This document shows, one piece after another, positions 1 through 8,736 of a stretch of 64,000 nucleotides of DNA. This stretch comes from Lewinella sp038528965. Its GTDB lineage: Bacteria > Bacteroidota > Bacteroidia > Chitinophagales > Saprospiraceae. The notes beneath the pieces are model-generated. The model worked only from the letters and a program-made list of their open reading frames with translations. It did no database searches and was not told the origin of the DNA. Location: positions 1 through 64,000 of the forward strand of contig JBCBEC010000025.1 in the NCBI GenBank assembly GCA_038528965.1. The letters run 5' to 3'. A program made the translations under genes and the position numbers. Numbering within the stretch: position 1 is the first letter of the stretch; the number at the start of each line of letters is the position of its first letter.

Positions 1-626
1 ATAAATCAACTTCTCCAGTCCCGAGTTTATGGCACCTATGGCTTATTGGGTTGGACGTCGAATTATGCTTCATAAAGCACGCGCGTCCCCAAGAAAAAGC
101 TCTTATCGAACGCTCTCATCAAATTATTGAGCGTCAGGTTATTCGGGGGCAAACTTATAGCTCATGGCAAGAACTTTGGCAATACTGCCAACAGCGGTGT
201 GATCGACTCAATCGATTCTTACCTAATCGGATGCTAAGTCGAAAAGCACCTTTGGAGTACTATCCGGAAGCTCGTCATTCTGGCCGCCAGTACTGCATTG
301 AACAAGAACAAAAACTCTTCAACATGCAACGAGTTTATGAATTCTTAGCACGCTGTACATGGTTCAGAAAAGTAAGTAAAGGTCGAACTGTTGTCCTGGG
401 AGGAAAGACCTATTACCTCTCTAAAGGCAAACCTCAAGTACAGGTCCAAATCACATTTTGTGTGAATTCGCTACAACTGGTTTTCCGCGATATTAATGAT
501 CAAATTATTGATCAAAAGAGCATTCGTCAGCTATCTTGTCAAGACATCATGCAAGGCCGATCGGAGCAACTACTTGAAACCTATAATCAGCTAAAATCAA
601 ATCAACATTGTCCCATCAAAACTTGA
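1..626 (+). CDS. integrase-type transposase, C-terminal part (cut by window edge)
   Basis: The reading frame is open to the left edge, so the N-terminal part, including most of the DDE integrase core, lies outside the window. What remains begins near the end of the catalytic core (the ALIERSHQ segment, with the Glu expected of a DDE active site) and continues into a C-terminal beta-rich DNA-binding tail with the RVYEFLARCTWFRKVS and LGGKTYYLSKG motifs seen in rve-domain transposases. The family is IS481-like or IS21-like; I cannot separate these without the N-terminus. The TGA stop at 624-626 overlaps the first copy of the terminal repeat, which fits an intact right end. The internal TTG at 51 is probably not the real start. 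Confidence 0.75.
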   Translation, partial: KSTSPVPSLWHLWLIGLDVELCFIKHARPQEKALIERSHQIIERQVIRGQTYSSWQELWQYCQQRCDRLNRFLPNRMLSRKAPLEYYPEARHSGRQYCIEQEQKLFNMQRVYEFLARCTWFRKVSKGRTVVLGGKTYYLSKGKPQVQVQITFCVNSLQLVFRDINDQIIDQKSIRQLSCQDIMQGRSEQLLETYNQLKSNQHCPIKT

Positions 627-670
627 CACGACTTAATGAGACAAGGCTTGACACGACTTAATGAGAGACA
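622..670. repeat. right terminal repeats of the insertion sequence
   Basis: The 20-base unit CTTGACACGACTTAATGAGA occurs twice, at 622-641 and 647-666, with a 25-base period. Read from the outside, the end would start TGTCTCTCATTAAG at 670, and TGT ends are typical of IS21/IS481 relatives. Tandem short repeats inside the ends are best known from IS21. The outer boundary and target duplication cannot be fixed without the left end. Confidence 0.6.
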
Positions 671-683
671 ACAGACTTTACTA

Positions 684-1181
684 CTAATTCGAAGACCGTT
701 CGTAGGCGAAGCCGCCCAAGCGGTTCTGCGACCAGCTGGTAAACTTGATATCGATAGCGATATTTTCTTCCACCAGTAACAATACCAGGTCTTTCCCTAC
801 GGCATTTTTAGGCTTGTCAACTGTGGCGCGGAAATTGCCAAAGGTCAAATTTGGAAGATCTGCAGTAGTGCCCTCCGCCCAAAGTGTTCCAGCGGGGCTG
901 TTGTCTTTATCCGAATCGGTTTCGCTTACTGCATTGAAAATTTGGCCTCCTTCGGTATTACCACGCGTGATCCATACCAGATCGGTAATTTGATCCTGAT
1001 TCGCCGGCTGGGTCGGGTCTGCTCCATTGGCTTTGGTAAAGGTGATGGTAGATCCCGTCCAAATAGTGGTATTGTTCAGGTTTGGCGTACCGGTGCCGAT
1101 AGAGTCCTTAGTACATGCGGATAGGATAAAAATGCAGCAAACAACTGCCACAGAAAGCCACTGACTTTTAATGCACTTCAT
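684..1181 (-). CDS. secreted lipoprotein of unknown function
   Basis: A 165-residue protein with an SpII signal peptide: basic start, hydrophobic stretch and lipobox LSAC with the modified Cys at about residue 23. The mature part opens with the WTGSTITFTKANGADPTQPA segment and closes with IDIKFTSWSQ and GGFAYERS. I recognise this pattern from a family of small exported Bacteroidota proteins whose members often carry it as a repeat unit, but no biochemical role is known to me. It lies next to the insertion sequence end and has no operon partner. Confidence 0.75.
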   Translation of the reverse strand: MKCIKSQWLSVAVVCCIFILSACTKDSIGTGTPNLNNTTIWTGSTITFTKANGADPTQPANQDQITDLVWITRGNTEGGQIFNAVSETDSDKDNSPAGTLWAEGTTADLPNLTFGNFRATVDKPKNAVGKDLVLLLVEENIAIDIKFTSWSQNRLGGFAYERSSN

Positions 1182-1311
1182 GTCAAGTAGAATTATCTCA
1201 ATTTTTGGGGCGACAAAATTGCCACTTAGGAAATAGAGACGAGTGCCTTTCGGTTCACTCGGGTTGTGTCAGAGCCCGAACGAAGTGATGTAAAAGAGCA
1301 TCCTCTGCTAT

Positions 1312-1947
1312 TTACCTCCTACGCTGGTATTTATCGTGCAGCCCTTCTCCACGCAGAATCTTCCCTACGCTCTTCTCAATTCGTGCGACCCTTGTTTTGG
1401 ATTGCTTCGGAGACGAGAAATAGAGAATATATCCCCTTTGCCGGCCGGGGGTAAGTGATTCGAAAGCGTTCTTTAATGGTGGATCTTCCTTAAATCTTTG
1501 CTTTAGCTCTTCCGGTATAGGCTCAGGATTCTTGTTGAAGACGACCTCCCGCCCTACCATTTCTACAGCAATGGCACCCTGTACCAAGGCCTTTACCTCA
1601 TCAATAACAGGTTCTATTTCCGCAATACTGGTAAACCTTAACACCCGCGAAGCTTGCGAATTAGGGCCGGGCTTTTGTAGCAAATTTTCGGGGTCATCCA
1701 GAAGAACTCCCTTGAAGAAGCTGATAGTACAGTACTCCTTAAATGCACTCAACAAGAGCACATTTTTCTGCTCGTAGGTATAGCAAGGTACTCCCCATTT
1801 CACTTCTTCCCTGAGCTCCGTTTCCAACACCAACGACCTCAGCAATGCCAGTTCAGTAGTCCAGGAATGGACTTTGCAATCGGGTGTACCTCCCAAGGAG
1901 CATCGCCCACAACCTACTAAAAAATACTGGTCAACCTGAGTTGTCAT
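1312..1947 (-). CDS. DUF1801/YdeI-family protein
   Basis: A 211-residue cytoplasmic protein. Residues ~35-135 match the DUF1801 (YdhG/YdeI) fold: a helix start, the EEVKWGVPCYTYEQKNVLLLSAFKEY segment and the ISFFKGVLL strand. The last ~60 residues (IPEELKQRF, then AFESLTPGRQRGYILYFSSPKQSKTRVARIEK) match the bacteriocin-protection YdeI/OmpD-associated helical domain that often follows. The N-terminal ~30 residues with CGRC and a distant Cys are an extra, possibly metal-binding, extension. The precise function of the family is unsettled. Confidence 0.75.
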   Translation of the reverse strand: MTTQVDQYFLVGCGRCSLGGTPDCKVHSWTTELALLRSLVLETELREEVKWGVPCYTYEQKNVLLLSAFKEYCTISFFKGVLLDDPENLLQKPGPNSQASRVLRFTSIAEIEPVIDEVKALVQGAIAVEMVGREVVFNKNPEPIPEELKQRFKEDPPLKNAFESLTPGRQRGYILYFSSPKQSKTRVARIEKSVGKILRGEGLHDKYQRRR

Positions 1948-1993
1948 TTAGGGTCCGTTTTGCATAGCGGATGATGTGGCATAAGCATCACCT

Positions 1994-2833
1994 TTATTGG
2001 TCTTTTATTATGCTGAACTTCACTGTTTCGTATCGGCCGCCACCAATTTTGAGCACGTAATTCCCTGAAACTAAACTAGGAAGGCCCAATTGGATAGTTT
2101 TCACTCGATCACAGCTTGTAGCTAAGACTATTCTTTCCAGCATATCCAGTACAAAAACCTCATCCATTGGAAACTCCGACTCAATTCTTACTTGTCCTTG
2201 GGCAGGATTGGGATAAACTTTAGCACTTGATGCTTGAATTTCTTGCGTGCTGGTGGGAAGTACAATTTCAAATTGATCCACAAATATCCAACCTCTCATA
2301 TCTCCTGCACTATCAATCCTTACGGTCAAGTATTCTCCGTCTAGAGGTGCGGTAAAGGTGAAGGTCTGGAAATTTCAAACATCAAAATCAGTTAGAGTAG
2401 AAGTGTGAATGACGGTCCCAAAGGATAGAGAATCTGCCGACAGGCCAATCTCCGGTGGGATAAGATTATTTTCAAAAGTATCAGCAGCAAGTTCGAAATA
2501 GGTAAGCTCATATACTTTGCCCTCTACGACCGGCTCACTCATCTTGAGAGATAATTCATCATACTGCCCACTAAAGCCTTTTGCTAAAGACACAAACCAA
2601 TCATTGCTAGGGGCCTCAGCATAGCCACATGCACTGTTTTGAACATCCAGTTCATTTCCGCTTCCCAATCCCCATAAATGATTCATTGAGTTGGTGTATT
2701 GGTCATTATCCAGGTTATACCGGCAGGAAGAGAAATTATGATCTTCAAAGTCTCCGTTTAAAATGACCTGCCCTGAGGTTTCAAGGAATAAGAAAACGAG
2801 TGCTAAACAACTGATAATTCTACTAAGCTTCAT
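1994..2833 (-). pseudogene. T9SS cargo protein gene interrupted by an in-frame TGA
   Basis: The ATG at 2831-2833 gives a good signal peptide (KLSRIISCLALVFLFLETSGQ) followed by a carbohydrate-binding-like jelly-roll segment. Translation stops at a TGA at 2375-2377, but the same frame continues without further stops to 1994 and ends in a typical type IX C-terminal sorting domain (KVYPNPAQGQVRIES, then GNYVLKIGGGRYE). Changing TGA to TGG (Trp) restores a continuous ~279-residue protein, the residue and context (DFDV-x-NFQTFTF) being natural for a strand. TGA is a normal stop elsewhere here, so this is a nonsense mutation or a base-call error, not recoding. Without the tail the product could not be exported by T9SS. 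Confidence 0.75.
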
Positions 2834-3045
2834 AAGATTTGATTGAATCCTACCAAAAAATGGTTTACGCACCTACTGATGCGCATAAACCAATTTCACG
2901 TAGCGGGTAAACAATGAAGTTTTTGAGTCCCGGACCTTCCAGGTACGAAACTCAAAATGAGCTTTGTCTTCAGAATCAAGCACTTGCAACTAGTTTCATT
3001 CCAAAACCTTAGACAACTTCAATAATTATTGCCCGTGGCTAGGCC

Positions 3046-3927
3046 TTACACCGCCATTTTTATCTGCTTGTTCTTGTGCACTTCCAAGATCTTAGCAGCA
3101 GTAGCCTTATCAACTCGGTAGTTGTTGAGAATGATTGTCGACTCCTCTTTGCTTTCTTCGCCGGTTTCTACGGTTACTTTTTCGAAAGTGAGGTAATTGT
3201 CTTTTTCCTCGGGAAGGTAGAATACGTGAATTCTACTGAAGTAGTTGGCCGTACCCATCCCTAGCTCTTCGATGGTCTTAACCGGATCTTCCTGAAGATC
3301 GTTGATTAAGCTGGTTGGAGCAGAGACAGCCGCGAACTCCTCAGAGAGGGTATACTTGGGGTACCACTTGCCCATTGCTTCCGAATAAGGATATGGATCA
3401 CTACCGAAAACGGAAAGTACCGGAGCGCCAATAATGATCAGCACTTCAGCTAACCAAACTAAGGCCAGTAAGATGCCGCTGAAGGTTAATCCAAAAATTG
3501 ACCAAGCACCCATCATATTGATCACAGACATTAAGTCGAAGAAACTGCCAGGGTCAGTGACAATCCAGGGCAATGCGCTTAGGTACTCGGAAATGCTGGG
3601 CATGACTGCACCATTGGCAATGTAAAGTAAATAGGCGACCCACATGAAATAAGTAACTAGCAAGCCCAAAACGGCGGCCAGAATCATGCGGCTTTTAGCA
3701 TTGCGATTGTGACTTAGCTTGGTGCTAACTCGCACCAGATAGCCAAGCAATATCCCCAGTCCAATGGTGATTAGAACATTGAAGTAAATCAGTGGAATAA
3801 ACATCATAATGAGCACATAAACGTACCCGAGTACAATGCTTAAAAGCACAAAAGCAAGAATAGAGAGAAGGAGTCCAGTTGGGTTAAACTTACCCGACTC
3901 CTGGTAAAGAAGATGTTGGTGGTCCAT
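3046..3927 (-). CDS. multi-pass membrane protein, unknown function
   Basis: A 293-residue protein. Roughly residues 15-175 hold five or six hydrophobic helices; the rest is a soluble tail ending in a conserved-looking DNYLTFEKVTVETGEESKEESTIILNNYRVDKATAAKILEV segment. I do not recognise the family. The gene stands alone, with about 340 bases upstream and 210 downstream lacking genes. Confidence 0.65.
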   Translation of the reverse strand: MDHQHLLYQESGKFNPTGLLLSILAFVLLSIVLGYVYVLIMMFIPLIYFNVLITIGLGILLGYLVRVSTKLSHNRNAKSRMILAAVLGLLVTYFMWVAYLLYIANGAVMPSISEYLSALPWIVTDPGSFFDLMSVINMMGAWSIFGLTFSGILLALVWLAEVLIIIGAPVLSVFGSDPYPYSEAMGKWYPKYTLSEEFAAVSAPTSLINDLQEDPVKTIEELGMGTANYFSRIHVFYLPEEKDNYLTFEKVTVETGEESKEESTIILNNYRVDKATAAKILEVHKNKQIKMAV

Positions 3928-4270
3928 AAATGGAGACGCGATTTAGATGCGGCAGTTTTTTAAGGTGGTTTTTCTTGTTACTGCAGCAGGGTTTACGGTA
4001 TTTTCTAGCCTAACCAATGATAAACAGACTAGATCTTTTTTCAATAGACAAACAAGTTTGCTCGCCGAATTATCTCGCTAATTTATAAATCCTTACCTCA
4101 TTTGCCCTCAGAAAGTTCCATTTTTTCAGCAGAGCTTTTAAAGCTGGCCCTGTCTAGGTGAGCTAAATTATCCCCAGCAAAGCCCACATTACAAAAAAGG
4201 GATGCTGACTAGCAGCACCCCTTCCACTTGGGTATAAAACAGAAATGTTCGTTGATTTTGCGGTAAGCAG
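3928..4270. other. intergenic region (343 bases)
   Basis: AT-rich non-coding stretch between two leftward genes. It holds the terminator described at 4193-4222 and presumably the promoter of the membrane-protein gene to its left. I see no exact TAnnTTTG promoter match and no RNA gene. Confidence 0.5.
4193..4222 (-). terminator. rho-independent terminator after the sigma/barrel/lipoprotein operon
   Basis: On the minus strand a 10-base stem (AGGGGTGCTG with CAGCATCCCT, one G-U pair, 5-base loop) is followed at once by a run of six U. It lies about 50 bases after the lipoprotein stop at 4271. Confidence 0.8.
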
Positions 4271-4990
4271 TTACTCGTAAGTGTACAAGAACTTTCCTTC
4301 CAACTTTAGGTAATAGGTTCGGTTCTCACCAGACAGCGGATACTTAATAGCCCCTTGTCCGCGTAGATGTACGAGCTTGCCCATCACGGGTTCTTCATCG
4401 ACAGCGCCTTGGTATTCAAAATCCTCTACCGCCAGGATTTCCAACTGGTTGTAGCTGTTTTCCCACAGCGGTATTGGATCAATCATACGTAGATCCTCAT
4501 TGGGGCGCACTGCACTGATCTCCACCTGGCCCGGGGCGGTACCCAAGGAGTAGCTGCCAGGTTGCAGTAAGTCTTCGAGTTCTTCCTTCGTAAAAGGTTG
4601 ATCATACGCGCTAGCGGGACGATCGCTAACAAACCGAACACCAACTAATCTATAGGGACGATTCAAAAAAGGATCATCCACTTCGTTTGAGAAAGGTGCA
4701 TCTCGAGACCAAACCTTCGAGTTAAAAGACATTACGCTTAAGGCATAGGTATGATTATCGTTGGCTCCGGTTGTAGAGGTGATTCCAGGTAGCACGTGGT
4801 CTTCTTCATCTCTTTGCATATCCATCGCAAAGGTGCGCACTGTGGTGTCATAGGTATCATAGAATTCTCCACTCACAAAAAAAGGTTGGTCATCAGGTAG
4901 CGGCATTGCGGGTTCAATATCGATATCCTTCTTACAACTGGAGAAAGCTAAAGCAAGCAGAGTAATGAAGATTAATGGGTAGTATTTCAT
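4271..4990 (-). CDS. lipoprotein, third gene of the sigma-factor operon
   Basis: A 239-residue protein with SpII signal peptide and lipobox FSSC (Cys at ~19) followed by KKD. The mature part is mostly beta-strand with GEFYDTYDTTVRTF near the start and a closing segment ending GKFLYTYE. It begins 3 bases after the stop of the barrel gene and is followed by a terminator, so it belongs to the same transcript as the ECF sigma factor. It resembles small lipoproteins that accompany Bacteroidota sigma/barrel modules, but I cannot name a family. Confidence 0.7.
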   Translation of the reverse strand: MKYYPLIFITLLALAFSSCKKDIDIEPAMPLPDDQPFFVSGEFYDTYDTTVRTFAMDMQRDEEDHVLPGITSTTGANDNHTYALSVMSFNSKVWSRDAPFSNEVDDPFLNRPYRLVGVRFVSDRPASAYDQPFTKEELEDLLQPGSYSLGTAPGQVEISAVRPNEDLRMIDPIPLWENSYNQLEILAVEDFEYQGAVDEEPVMGKLVHLRGQGAIKYPLSGENRTYYLKLEGKFLYTYE

Positions 4991-4993
4991 GGT

Positions 4994-6421
4994 TTAGAAT
5001 TTTTTGCGTGCAGTAATTTGAAGATCGGCGTTCAAGTGGGTTTCGGTTGATTGGTATAAGTTATCAGGACTGAGGTCAATCAAGCTTTGGGTATAGCGCA
5101 TTTGCAGACTCCAATCGGATAGAAAACTATACTCTAAGCCTAGTAATACGCCATAGTCGTGTTCCCAAATTTGCTTTGCCCTCACGCGCTCCAATACCGC
5201 GGCACTCTGGCCTGAGCCCAGCTGGATCGATCCTGCTGTTGCCGTGGGTACGAGATAACTATAGCGCAAGCCACCTACCATTGTCCAACGCTGGTTGGTG
5301 CGATAACGGAAGACCAGTGGTATATCAAGTGAGAGATACTCTTGCACCGTATTTGACTCAGTGTGGGACACAACTTGCCCTAAGAGATTAACGAAAGTAT
5401 CAGTCGCAGAGATTGTCAAGTCGTAATTGCCCATTAGGCGAGCCATTACCTCTAGTTCTATCCCCCAGCGACGGCTCAGCTGACGTTGTAGAGACAAACC
5501 GACAGTGGGTCCGTAGGCGATCTCTCCTCCACCTGTATTAGTGAGAATAGCACTTGCACCGAAGAGAAATCCAGGTCGCCAGCGAACAGAGGCATAGCTT
5601 GATGCTGTCTGATAGCCCACAGGTAGCGCTTCTTCCATAACACTACCTTCTATACCAACTAATTCAGCTGTAGCTAATGGTGTAGTGGGGGCAAAGTTTA
5701 AGCGTTCTTGGGATTCTCCGGATAGCTGTTCCTTCGTAGATGCTGCGAGAGAAGAAGACAACTCCGCAGCCATTTCTTGCTGAACTTCTTCCTGCTCCTC
5801 TTCCGTTGGGAGAGCTGGCGGTAAGTTCTCTTCTACAGCCTCGGGAGCGGGCTCCGATAGGTTGTTCGCAGGTGCTTCCGCCAAAGTAGTCTGCTCGGTA
5901 GCATTGCTCAAGGCTGTAGTTGACGAGGACACCTCCGTTTGATCTGTTGAGGCATTCGCCTCAGTGACTACCATACGGGTAGACAAAGGGCTGTCATTAG
6001 CCTCTTGAGCAGTGTTTTCCGCAAGTGCAGGCTGGCGCTCTGGCAGCTGCTCGTTTATAGTTTCGTTCTGATCTGGGTTTAGCATAAGCGCGGCGGTCAA
6101 TTGCTCTTCTTCCACAACATTTTCATTGGTCATTGACAACTCAGCTTCGGTTTTCTTGCTTTCAGTGGCCGAAGTATGATAGTTTAGATCGGTGGTTGCT
6201 AGAGCCCAGAACGCTATTCCTGACAGGATGAGAACGCCCACCCAAAGTTGCCAGAACGCCCACCAAGGCTTAGCGGCAGTGGCCGCGCTTGTAGTATTGG
6301 TTGTCCCTCCGCCATCGAGCATTTGCTCTATCGCTGCCCACTCAGTAGCGTTGTAATCGCTGCCTGAGTAGTCTTCAACTTTGTCTCGGAAGGCTTGCCA
6401 GAATTTATCTTGATGATTCAT
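4994..6421 (-). CDS. anti-sigma-like N-terminus fused to an outer-membrane beta-barrel
   Basis: A 475-residue protein. Residues 1-47 are a short soluble segment (FWQAFRDKVEDYSGSDY, then WAAIEQMLDGG), followed by one transmembrane helix at ~49-71 (WWAFWQLWVGVLILSGIAFWAL). Residues ~75-265 are an acidic, Glu/Ala/Thr-rich low-complexity linker. Residues ~270-475 are a beta-barrel of the PorT/OMP type with alternating aromatic strands, ending in LQITARKKF. It starts 5 bases after the sigma factor stop. The topology implies an inner-membrane anchor with cytoplasmic head, a periplasm-spanning linker and an outer-membrane barrel. A role as the cognate anti-sigma factor is inferred from position. Confidence 0.7.
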   Translation of the reverse strand: MNHQDKFWQAFRDKVEDYSGSDYNATEWAAIEQMLDGGGTTNTTSAATAAKPWWAFWQLWVGVLILSGIAFWALATTDLNYHTSATESKKTEAELSMTNENVVEEEQLTAALMLNPDQNETINEQLPERQPALAENTAQEANDSPLSTRMVVTEANASTDQTEVSSSTTALSNATEQTTLAEAPANNLSEPAPEAVEENLPPALPTEEEQEEVQQEMAAELSSSLAASTKEQLSGESQERLNFAPTTPLATAELVGIEGSVMEEALPVGYQTASSYASVRWRPGFLFGASAILTNTGGGEIAYGPTVGLSLQRQLSRRWGIELEVMARLMGNYDLTISATDTFVNLLGQVVSHTESNTVQEYLSLDIPLVFRYRTNQRWTMVGGLRYSYLVPTATAGSIQLGSGQSAAVLERVRAKQIWEHDYGVLLGLEYSFLSDWSLQMRYTQSLIDLSPDNLYQSTETHLNADLQITARKKF

Positions 6422-6426
6422 AGCTT

Positions 6427-7014
6427 TTATCGTTCAAGCGTTTGGATGAGGGATTTCAGTTTCTTGCGAGCGCTAGACAAGTACCAGCGCGAGTTTTCAG
6501 TAGTTATGCCCAATTGCTCGGCAATCTCAGCGTGGCTGTATCCTTCCAGCGTGTAAAGAGAGAAAACAGCGCGGTGCTGGCTGGGTAGGCGTTGCACCAG
6601 AGCTAGGAGGTCTTCGGCCGCAAACTTATCAAGTACGCTAGCGGGTACAGCGGGTTCGGGGCTCTCCTCTAGTGGCAGGTCCGCTTTGGTCCGCTGTTGC
6701 CGTACGTAATCCAGGCAAGTATGTACGGTGATACGCTTAGCCCAGGCCGGAAAGGCAGTAAGGTCTTCTAGCTTGGGTAGGCCGCGAAAGATCTTAGTGA
6801 ATGCTCTTAGCACCAGGTCTTTGGCGGTATCCTTATCTGGCGTATAGCGCAAGCACACGGCCAGGAGGGCATCATAGAAGCGTTTGAACAGGCGCTGTTG
6901 TGCCAGACGATCATCCCGCTGGCAAGCCATCAACAGTGACCGCAGTTGGGTATCCAGGTTGTCTCGTCTGGCAGGCATACGCTGGTCTTTTATGTAAGCT
7001 GATAAATATGCCAT
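6427..7014 (-). CDS. ECF-type RNA polymerase sigma factor
   Basis: A 195-residue sigma-70 family protein with only regions 2 and 4. Region 2 is at ~45-110 (RFYDALLAVCLRYTPDKD, AFTKIFRGL, then AWAKRITVHTCLDYVRQQR). Region 4 is at ~135-190 (LPSQHRAVFSLYTLEGYSHAEIAEQLGI with a helix-turn-helix, then SSARKKLKSLI). It is the first gene of a three-gene leftward operon, so autoregulation and control by the barrel protein behind it are likely. Confidence 0.92.
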   Translation of the reverse strand: MAYLSAYIKDQRMPARRDNLDTQLRSLLMACQRDDRLAQQRLFKRFYDALLAVCLRYTPDKDTAKDLVLRAFTKIFRGLPKLEDLTAFPAWAKRITVHTCLDYVRQQRTKADLPLEESPEPAVPASVLDKFAAEDLLALVQRLPSQHRAVFSLYTLEGYSHAEIAEQLGITTENSRWYLSSARKKLKSLIQTLER

Positions 7015-7215
7015 TTTTTCGTTGTCTTTACTGCCCTAAGGACGAAGCAGTACTAACAAACGTGAGAAGGGGATAAGATTTTTTCAGAAAAGAAGCTAGG
7101 ACTACTAGAAAGAGTAATCGCAATAAATTAAAAATCAACACATTACATCACAACTAAACAAAAAGGGCAGACACAATACCTTTAAGAAATAAGCCTAAAG
7201 TAATGCGGAATCGGT

Positions 7216-8553
7216 TTATTGTTTAAGCCCTTCAAACCGATTCCCATCATTATTTATCCAGATCATTTTACTAATCTGTCCCTTTTCATCCGCAACGAAT
7301 TCAATGTAGGAGTACAAGGTTCGGCTAAAAAACCGCTGATTTTCCAATTCAATCAATTCGGAATATGCGCCTTCGTTGGCGCGTGCCTGGATACTACCGT
7401 CTATTTGCTCCACGTAGACGTTAAAGCTGGGACCAAAGGCATAAGTACCTAAAATTTTCTCCGGGTTACCCAAAGGCTGAGCTGCTACCGGAGTGGTTTT
7501 TGCTTTGCTGGCATAGGCTTCACCAAAGACAATAGCCGCCACATCTCGGCGAAAGAAGTCAGCAACACCGGTTTGCAAGTTGCCCAGAACAATAATGGTG
7601 TGATCAGATTCCTTGTAGTGTAGATAATCAGCAATGTATCCGTTTACGCGGCCATCGTGCCCAAAAACAGCTTGATCAAAAGAGGAGTAAAGCGAGATAC
7701 CAAAGCCATAATTATGACCGTAATTATGTAGTAACTTATCATAAGATTCCGCCGTCAAAAGTGATCGATCTTTAAGTGACTGTATCCAGATTAAGAGGTC
7801 GTGAACGGTGCTATACAGTGAACCGCCCCCCTTCAACAATTCTGGATCTAGATAGTCGGTAAACTTCACGCCATTATAGTCAATTGGATCATAACCTACA
7901 GCCAAGTTGGCAACCACCTCACTGCCTTTATTATGCCCACTAGCGGTCATATTTAATGGCTTGAATATCTTTTCGTGTAGATACTCCTGATAGGTCTTCC
8001 CGGTACCCTTTTCAATAATATCGGCCAAAACGGCGTAGCCTCCGTTAGAATATTGGTATTGCGTACCGGGTGCGAAAACGAGCGCTGCTTCCAGTACTAA
8101 CTTAGCTAAGTCAGCAATCGATGTTTTTTGATAAGAAAGCTTATTAAAATCGGGGATACTGTAAATATCGCTGACCCCAGCAGTGTGCGTGAGCAGTTGT
8201 TGAATAGTGATTTTTTCCGCATTGGCATAGGTTGGAAAGAACTTAGACAGTAGATCATCCGTGTGGAGTAATCCATCCTGTTCCATTATCAAGATAGCTG
8301 CTGCTGTAAACTGTTTCGAAATGGAGCCTATCTTAAACTTGGTAGTGGGATCATTGGCTACCTGAAAAGCACGGTTGGCAAAACCAAAGCAATTTTCGTA
8401 GATGGTTTCGCCTTTTTCCGTGATCAGAATACAGCCGCTAAAATCGCTGGTGTTAACATAGGAACTAGCGTAGTCATTAACTCGCTGAGCCATGTCTTGT
8501 GCGGAAACGTAGGAGAAACAAAGTAGGAGTAGTGTAGTAATCAGGTATCTCAT
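7216..8553 (-). CDS. serine hydrolase (beta-lactamase class C / PBP fold), exported
   Basis: A 445-residue protein with an SpI signal peptide (LITTLLLLCFSYVSAQ). The class C fold spans ~20-345 with SxxK (GSISKQFTAAAIL; Ser ~77), the YSN motif (YQYSNGGYAVLADII) and the HDG triad in place of KTG (AVFGHDGRVNGYIAD). A ~90-residue beta-rich C-terminal domain (KILGTYAFG... to the end) follows, typical of esterase- or D-aminopeptidase-like members. Substrate unknown; it acts in the periplasm or outside the cell. It stands alone. Confidence 0.88.
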   Translation of the reverse strand: MRYLITTLLLLCFSYVSAQDMAQRVNDYASSYVNTSDFSGCILITEKGETIYENCFGFANRAFQVANDPTTKFKIGSISKQFTAAAILIMEQDGLLHTDDLLSKFFPTYANAEKITIQQLLTHTAGVSDIYSIPDFNKLSYQKTSIADLAKLVLEAALVFAPGTQYQYSNGGYAVLADIIEKGTGKTYQEYLHEKIFKPLNMTASGHNKGSEVVANLAVGYDPIDYNGVKFTDYLDPELLKGGGSLYSTVHDLLIWIQSLKDRSLLTAESYDKLLHNYGHNYGFGISLYSSFDQAVFGHDGRVNGYIADYLHYKESDHTIIVLGNLQTGVADFFRRDVAAIVFGEAYASKAKTTPVAAQPLGNPEKILGTYAFGPSFNVYVEQIDGSIQARANEGAYSELIELENQRFFSRTLYSYIEFVADEKGQISKMIWINNDGNRFEGLKQ

Positions 8554-8736
8554 AGTTATCGCGTTTTTTCATCCTTAAGGACTCATAGCTTTGCTAAAAA
8601 GCTGCACTTGTGTTGAACGGTGGATGGCGTAGGATAGGTAACTCTCCACCTTGTTATCACTGAGCAAGCATTGCTTTACCTGACAAAAAAACCGAATCAT
8701 AAAGTTGTGCAATCTCCGGGCTGTAGTACCGAGGCA

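Noticed and set aside
2375..2377. TGA read as Trp or selenocysteine (recoding)
   Set aside because: TGA is used as an ordinary stop in several genes here (for example at 20271 and 60855) and no selenocysteine hairpin is evident; a nonsense mutation is simpler.
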